A stretch of DNA of 44,750 nt from Propionibacteriaceae bacterium (lineage in GTDB: Bacteria > Actinomycetota > Actinomycetes > Propionibacteriales > Propionibacteriaceae). Positions 39,999 to 44,750 of the stretch are shown piece by piece; within the stretch, counting starts at the first letter, position 1, and each line of letters opens with the position of its first letter. Below the pieces are notes generated by a model. That model worked only from the letters and a program-made list of their open reading frames with translations, searched no databases and had not been told where the DNA came from. A program made the position numbers and the translations under genes. The DNA is taken from NCBI GenBank assembly GCA_009780915.1, contig WQZD01000022.1:1-44750 (forward strand), written 5' to 3'.

Positions 39999-42900
39999 TC
40001 AGGAGGTGAGGGAACCCTCCTTATCTCTGCGGATTGTGCGCACCCCCAGCGTGGCACCCGCAACGATGAGCACGATGACGAGCCCTCGCAGCGGCTCTGG
40101 GTGAGCCACCGATCCACCGGTCTTGATGACCACGGCTTGCGGCGTGGCGATCAGGAAGTGGGCCGAGGTCTGTCCGGACAGCTTCGCCGTCGCCGTCACG
40201 ACCTGCGTGCTTCCGACCGGAGTCCCCATCGGCACCGTGTAGGTGAAGGTCGCCACACCGTTGGCGTCGGCGTCCTTGCACTCGATCTCCACCAGCGGGG
40301 AGGCCATCGTCAGGCAGACTTCCTCGTACGGGTTGAAGTTGTACGCGGTCGCCACCTGAGTCTCGCCGCCGTCCCTGATCGGGTAGGCGACCTCGACACG
40401 GATCGGACGGATGATCAGGTCGGACGGATCCGACACGTTGCCCGCGGGGTCCTTGGCCACGAGGGTGACCTCGGAGAACGGGGGAAGGATCGTCTCGGGG
40501 TAGCAGACGAAGGTGTCGTCGGCTTCGGGAACGATGTCGATGCACCCCTTGACCGGCTGATTGTCCTTGTCACGCACTGTCACAGTGGTGTCCTTGTCCG
40601 TCTTGCCCGTGATCTTGGAGCCGTTGCTCGGATCCGGGACAGGAGGATTCGGCGGGACGGTGTCGATCGTGATCGTCACCGTGTTGGACGGGTCGGACGG
40701 GTTTCCGTGCTCGTCGGTCTCGTCGGCCACCAGGGTGTGGTCGCCATCCATCAGCGGCTCGTCAGGCGAGCACGACCAGGTGAGGTCGGGCTGGACGGTC
40801 GCGGTGCACACCACGCCGTCGTCGTCCCTCACCGTGATCTCGTCGCCGGGCACGTCGCCCGTGCCTTCGATGACGGGCTCGTTGTCGTTGGTGACGGTGC
40901 CGTCTTCCGGACCGGTGATCACCGGCGCCTGGGGCCCGCCCACGAAGTTGGGCTTCAACGGGGAACCGTGGTTGGTCAGTTCGACGCCCTTCACCGTCGC
41001 CGTGGCCAGGTGGACACCGGAGCGCCATGACATGGCGTTCATGGTGACCGTGCCGTCGGCGCCGGTGGTGATGACCGTCGACGCGACGTAGCTGGCGCCC
41101 TTGAGGTTGAGCTTCGTGTCGGACGTCGCGATGGTGAACGGCGCCTGGACCGGGTTGCCATACTTGTCGTAGGCGTACGCGGTCACGATGTCGTTGCCAC
41201 CGATCTTCTGATCGTTGAGCGTGACGGCCACGTGGGTCAGGTGATTCGGATCCTGGCAGTCGTCGCCGGCTTCGACCACGCAGACCTCGCCAGCGACGAA
41301 GTTCAGGGTGATCGGATCGCCCACCGGACGGAACCCGTCCACGGTCACGTTCGCGATGTGCGCTCCCGCGACCTTGGTCGTGTACCAGATGGTCGAGCGA
41401 CCATCCTTGTCGATGGCGTTGATGCCGGTCTGGATGTTCAGGTCGGAATCAGCGGTGGTGGACTTCACCAGGCCGCCCTCGACCGCGTTGCCCCACTTGT
41501 CGAAGGCCCACACCGTCGCGATGTCCTGCTGCACCAGGTTGGCCACCTGGTAGTCGGTCGTGACGATCACGCGGGTACGCAGGTCCGCCGGCAGGTTGGG
41601 ATCGACCGGGTCGCAGCCTTCGAGGTGCGAGCAGACCTGGTCGGCCTTCCATGCGACGGACGCGGCCGCCTGCTTGGTGTCGGTGTTGTTGATCGGCCCT
41701 TGGGCGATCGACGCCGACACGGCGTAGGTGCCCGAACGAGTCGACCACACCTTCACCGAGCAGACACCGGAGTCGTTCGTGACGCAGGTGTTGACCGGAT
41801 CGAAGGTCGGACCATCCGGATCGATCTGGAAGGTGACGACGGCGCCAGGAACAGCGTTGTCGGTCTTGTCATGGATCGTCGCGGTCGCGGTGTACGTGTT
41901 GGCCGCGTCCTTGCCGACGATCAACGGGCTCGCCGGCGTGATGACCCAACCCGAGTGGGCGGGATCGCCGTTGCCGTTGCCGAAGCTCACGGCGACAGGG
42001 GACCCGTCGGGGATCTGTCCGTCGAGGGTGACGTCAGCGTGATACGTGCCCCGCACAGTGGAGGTGTACCAGATGGACGTGACGCCGTTGCCGTCCGTGA
42101 CGGCGATGTCGGGCTGAACCGTCAGACCCGTCTCGCCCTTCACCTGGGTGGAGGCCGTCACGGCGCCGGGCACCGCATTGCCGTACTTGTCATAGGCGTA
42201 CGCGGTCGCGATGTCGCGAGACTGGCCATCGGCCTCTTGTCCGTTGGTGGTGACTTCCACCCGCGTGACGTGGGTCGCGTCGACCGGCTCGCAATTGACC
42301 GTGCAGACCGGACCGTGCGTGAACTGGGCGTCGACCGTGTTGCGCAGCGGCAGGCCGTTCAGGCGTCCCGAGACGGTGTAGGTGCCCACGAGCTTCGAGG
42401 TCACGTCCACCGAGCACAGGCCGGCGGAGTCCGACACGCAGGACGTGGCCGAGAAGGTCAGGTTCGTCACTGCGGGGAAGGTCACCGTCGCGCCCTCGAC
42501 CGGATTGTCGTTGACATCGTTCAGGTGAGCGGTCACCGTGAAGGTCTTGCCCACGATCTGAGAGGTCGTCGGGTCGATCGTCAGGAAGGAGTGCGACGCG
42601 TCCGCGCTGCCCGACCCGAAGTTCAACGTGATCGTCCCGTCAGTGGTCACCGTGCCGTCCATGCTGGTCGCGGTCACCGGCACCAGGCCGGCGATCCTCA
42701 CAGCGGCCACATGGGGGCCCTTCACCGTGGAACGATAGTCGATCTCGCTCGTCCCGTCGGCGCTCGTCGCCGCGATCGGGGTCACGATCGTCAACGCCGT
42801 GTCGGTCGTCGTGGAGGTGATCGCGGCCTTCGCCACCGGGTTGCCGTACGTGTCGTACGCCCACACCTTCGCCACATCGGATGCCGTGCCGTTGGCTTCC

Positions 42901-44708
42901 ACGCCGTCGGTGACGACCTCGACGCGAGTCACATGCGTCGGGTCGACCGGGGTGCAGTTGACCACGCAGACCGGTCCTGCGATGAAGGACACCGTCTGGG
43001 GGCTGGCCTTCTTCGGGTCCTTGTTGCCGCCGATGTCGGTCTGGACGCCGTTCTTCGGCAGGGTCCCGTGGATGTCGACCGTCGTCACCAGCTTGGAGGT
43101 GACGGTCACCGAGCACTCGCCATCGATGTTCGTCACGCAGGTGGTGGCGCTCAGCGAGGCGGGAGTGGTGGGATCGAGGGAGAAGGAGACCGTCGCGTCG
43201 GACACCAGGTTGCCCGTGGAGTCCTTGGCCGTCACCGTCACCGTGTAGGCGTTGCCGACGACGATCGGGGACGCCGGGGTGACCCGCATCTCGGACATGG
43301 CCGGATCGGCCGCGCCGTTCGTGAACCGGATCTGGCTCATCACGCCTGTGACAGGTCGCAGGTCGTCGATGGTGCCCTCGGCGGTGAATGTGCCGACCTT
43401 GGTGGAGGTCCAGGCCACCATGGCGGTCCCGTCCTCACCGGTCACCACGGTCTGCGTCCCAGGAGTCAGCACGCCGGCCAGAGCGCCGGTGGACTGGTCT
43501 GTGACGACCACGACCGCGCCGGGGACCTCGTTGCCATAGGTGTCGTACGCCCAGGCCTTCGCGGTGTCTTGGGCCTTGCCGTTCGCCAACTGGTCGTTGG
43601 TGACCATCTCGAAACGGGTGACGTTCTCGTCGGTCCACGGCTCGCAGTTGCTCACGCACACGCCGCCATGGATGAAGGTGACGTGCGGGTGCTGCAGCAG
43701 GGGCACGCCCGTCACCGTCGCGGACACCTCGAACTCACCGACGCGCTTCGACGTCGCCGAGTAGGTGTACACCCCGGGAGCGATCTCCTGGAAGTTGGAC
43801 AGGGCCAGGTCGGGCAGCTTCTTGGCGCCCGTGTCCTTTCCGACGACGACCACCTGGTTGCTCGGCAGGCCGAAAACCGGGTTGTCGAACTTGTCGCGAG
43901 CCGTCACGGTGATCGTCACGGGGGCGCCCACGACCTGCGTCGAGGGGTTGACCGTCACCATGGAGTTACCGGGAGAAACCGGTCCCGCCACGAACGCGAT
44001 GGGCTCGTCGTTGCCGACCTTCTGCGACTTGTAGGTCAGGGCCGCGGTGTAGTCACCAGCCTTCTTCGAGGTGTACGTGACCGTGTAGACACCGTTGCCC
44101 TCGTTGACCACCGACGACACCGTCACACCCGCAGGTGTGGTCGTGAACGCCATCTTGGTCACATCCAGGTTCGGCAACAGGTTGTCGTTGGCGTCGCGGG
44201 CGATCAGCTTGCCCGTCCATGACTGCACATCGTCAGCGACCACCTCAGTCGCCGTCGGATCCGTCATATAGACGCTGAACTCGGAGTGATCCGCGTCCAG
44301 GTCGCCCGAGGTGAACTCGATGTCCTTCGGGGAACCCGCGATCTCGCCCTGCGTGATCGTCGCGTGCAACGTCACGGTCTCAGCCGTGGTGTCAGTCAGG
44401 GTGGCGTACGCCTTCCCATCCGGACCCGTCACACCCTGGACGACCGTCAGCACACCATTGGTGCCCGTGTCGATCGTGAACGACACCGGAACATCCGGCA
44501 CAGGATTGCAGTACATGTCCGTGATCAGGACGCTCGCATGAGAGGTCTCCGTCACGGGCAGGCTCGTGCGATCCACGCTCAGCAGGGTCCCGTCATCACA
44601 GGTGGGATCCGGATCCGGATCACCGGGGGCGCACACCCCCGCATCCGACGACGCACTAACCGCGTACCAGTCCCCCCCCACATCCGTCACCCCACCATCG
44701 ACACGCAC
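39999..44708 (-). CDS. Large Ig-like repeat surface protein (invasin/intimin type), 5' part missing
   Basis: 1569 residues in the open frame. Alternating Ig-like modules: type A, around 'YDxYGNxV' (minus strand, near 43529, 42840, 42180, 41490 and 41159), and type B, around 'VTAxDxxxNxV' (four copies, for example QVVGAPVTITVTARDKFDNP), plus paired Cys in VCVVNCTPVD-like links. Then come two bacterial Ig domains (APVITGPEDGTVTNDNEPVI) and a C-terminal anchor: KTGG, a hydrophobic helix (LRGLVIVLIVAGATLGV) and a basic tail. This is an adhesin-like cell-wall or membrane protein. The frame begins with GTG directly after an in-frame TAG (44709-44711) and has no signal peptide, so the true N-terminus is upstream, broken by a nonsense or frameshift change, or beyond the window. 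Confidence 0.8.
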   Translation of the reverse strand: MRVDGGVTDVGGDWYAVSASSDAGVCAPGDPDPDPTCDDGTLLSVDRTSLPVTETSHASVLITDMYCNPVPDVPVSFTIDTGTNGVLTVVQGVTGPDGKAYATLTDTTAETVTLHATITQGEIAGSPKDIEFTSGDLDADHSEFSVYMTDPTATEVVADDVQSWTGKLIARDANDNLLPNLDVTKMAFTTTPAGVTVSSVVNEGNGVYTVTYTSKKAGDYTAALTYKSQKVGNDEPIAFVAGPVSPGNSMVTVNPSTQVVGAPVTITVTARDKFDNPVFGLPSNQVVVVGKDTGAKKLPDLALSNFQEIAPGVYTYSATSKRVGEFEVSATVTGVPLLQHPHVTFIHGGVCVSNCEPWTDENVTRFEMVTNDQLANGKAQDTAKAWAYDTYGNEVPGAVVVVTDQSTGALAGVLTPGTQTVVTGEDGTAMVAWTSTKVGTFTAEGTIDDLRPVTGVMSQIRFTNGAADPAMSEMRVTPASPIVVGNAYTVTVTAKDSTGNLVSDATVSFSLDPTTPASLSATTCVTNIDGECSVTVTSKLVTTVDIHGTLPKNGVQTDIGGNKDPKKASPQTVSFIAGPVCVVNCTPVDPTHVTRVEVVTDGVEANGTASDVAKVWAYDTYGNPVAKAAITSTTTDTALTIVTPIAATSADGTSEIDYRSTVKGPHVAAVRIAGLVPVTATSMDGTVTTDGTITLNFGSGSADASHSFLTIDPTTSQIVGKTFTVTAHLNDVNDNPVEGATVTFPAVTNLTFSATSCVSDSAGLCSVDVTSKLVGTYTVSGRLNGLPLRNTVDAQFTHGPVCTVNCEPVDATHVTRVEVTTNGQEADGQSRDIATAYAYDKYGNAVPGAVTASTQVKGETGLTVQPDIAVTDGNGVTSIWYTSTVRGTYHADVTLDGQIPDGSPVAVSFGNGNGDPAHSGWVITPASPLIVGKDAANTYTATATIHDKTDNAVPGAVVTFQIDPDGPTFDPVNTCVTNDSGVCSVKVWSTRSGTYAVSASIAQGPINNTDTKQAAASVAWKADQVCSHLEGCDPVDPNLPADLRTRVIVTTDYQVANLVQQDIATVWAFDKWGNAVEGGLVKSTTADSDLNIQTGINAIDKDGRSTIWYTTKVAGAHIANVTVDGFRPVGDPITLNFVAGEVCVVEAGDDCQDPNHLTHVAVTLNDQKIGGNDIVTAYAYDKYGNPVQAPFTIATSDTKLNLKGASYVASTVITTGADGTVTMNAMSWRSGVHLATATVKGVELTNHGSPLKPNFVGGPQAPVITGPEDGTVTNDNEPVIEGTGDVPGDEITVRDDDGVVCTATVQPDLTWSCSPDEPLMDGDHTLVADETDEHGNPSDPSNTVTITIDTVPPNPPVPDPSNGSKITGKTDKDTTVTVRDKDNQPVKGCIDIVPEADDTFVCYPETILPPFSEVTLVAKDPAGNVSDPSDLIIRPIRVEVAYPIRDGGETQVATAYNFNPYEEVCLTMASPLVEIECKDADANGVATFTYTVPMGTPVGSTQVVTATAKLSGQTSAHFLIATPQAVVIKTGGSVAHPEPLRGLVIVLIVAGATLGVRTIRRDKEGSLTS

Positions 44709-44750
44709 CTAAGCCGAGAACATGAAAGACCAAGAATTCCTGCCGCTCAA

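Noticed and set aside
39767-40117. N-terminal extension of NifJ upstream of 39766
   Set aside because: The added residues have no family similarity and overlap the preceding gene's terminator; a good ribosome site lies directly before ATG 39766.
41232-44222. Long plus-strand frame opposite the Ig-repeat gene
   Set aside because: Antisense shadow; the repeats belong to the minus-strand protein.

Overview
The window is GC-rich, almost every gene reads on the minus strand, and several genes appear leaderless or start with GTG. This fits an actinobacterium (Actinomycetota). Pyruvate:ferredoxin oxidoreductase, an Nfn-type transhydrogenase and an electron-bifurcating Fix complex point to an anaerobic or facultatively anaerobic life. 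A LuxR regulator with a multi-membrane-span N-terminus recalls Coriobacteriia, while other genes would fit Propionibacteriaceae or Actinomycetaceae. The family cannot be fixed from this sequence.

Left part (1-19.4 kb), mostly housekeeping with accessory islands: an RNA methyltransferase; a small membrane-anchored protein; a DUF559 protein; a 785-base non-coding stretch carrying two palindromic repeats and a 20-bp tandem repeat; an NfeD-like/flotillin pair; a decayed RhuM-type gene; mutY; an AbiEi/AbiEii type IV toxin-antitoxin pair; a three-gene ABC export system (adaptor, ATPase, permease); two paralogous lipoproteins; tRNA-Ser(UGA) with an inverted copy of its own T-arm beside it; UDP-glucose dehydrogenase; a DUF4143 ATPase under a palindromic promoter; a zinc-ribbon membrane protein; and a LuxR-type membrane regulator.

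Centre (19.7-31.8 kb), the main find: one co-oriented cluster, tightly spaced or overlapping, that reads (in transcription order) MFS transporter, Aes-type esterase, caiA, caiB, fixA, fixB, caiC, hydratase-2-type enoyl-CoA hydratase, yaaU-type MFS transporter, fixC, fixX. CaiA, CaiB, CaiC, FixABCX and YaaU closely resemble the proteins of the E. coli carnitine/fix region. The BCCT antiporter CaiT, the crotonase CaiD and CaiE are absent. A MaoC/hydratase-2 protein, an esterase and a second MFS transporter stand in their place. The cluster looks like a CoA-linked reductive (respiratory) pathway for a carnitine-like or other 3-hydroxy/2-enoic acid, with the substrate unknown. The LuxR protein next to its end is the obvious candidate regulator, and an AT-rich promoter region with dyads precedes the cluster.

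Right part (32.1-44.7 kb): a two-gene operon with ATGA overlap encodes an enlarged NifJ-type oxidoreductase (1658 residues, with an extra C-terminal iron-sulfur domain) and a single-chain NfnB-NfnA fusion. Together they could pass electrons from pyruvate through ferredoxin clusters to NAD(P), and could supply the low-potential or NADH pool used by FixABCX and CaiA. The window ends in a large cell-surface protein built of alternating Ig-like repeats, whose reading frame is opened by an in-frame UAG and lacks a signal peptide.
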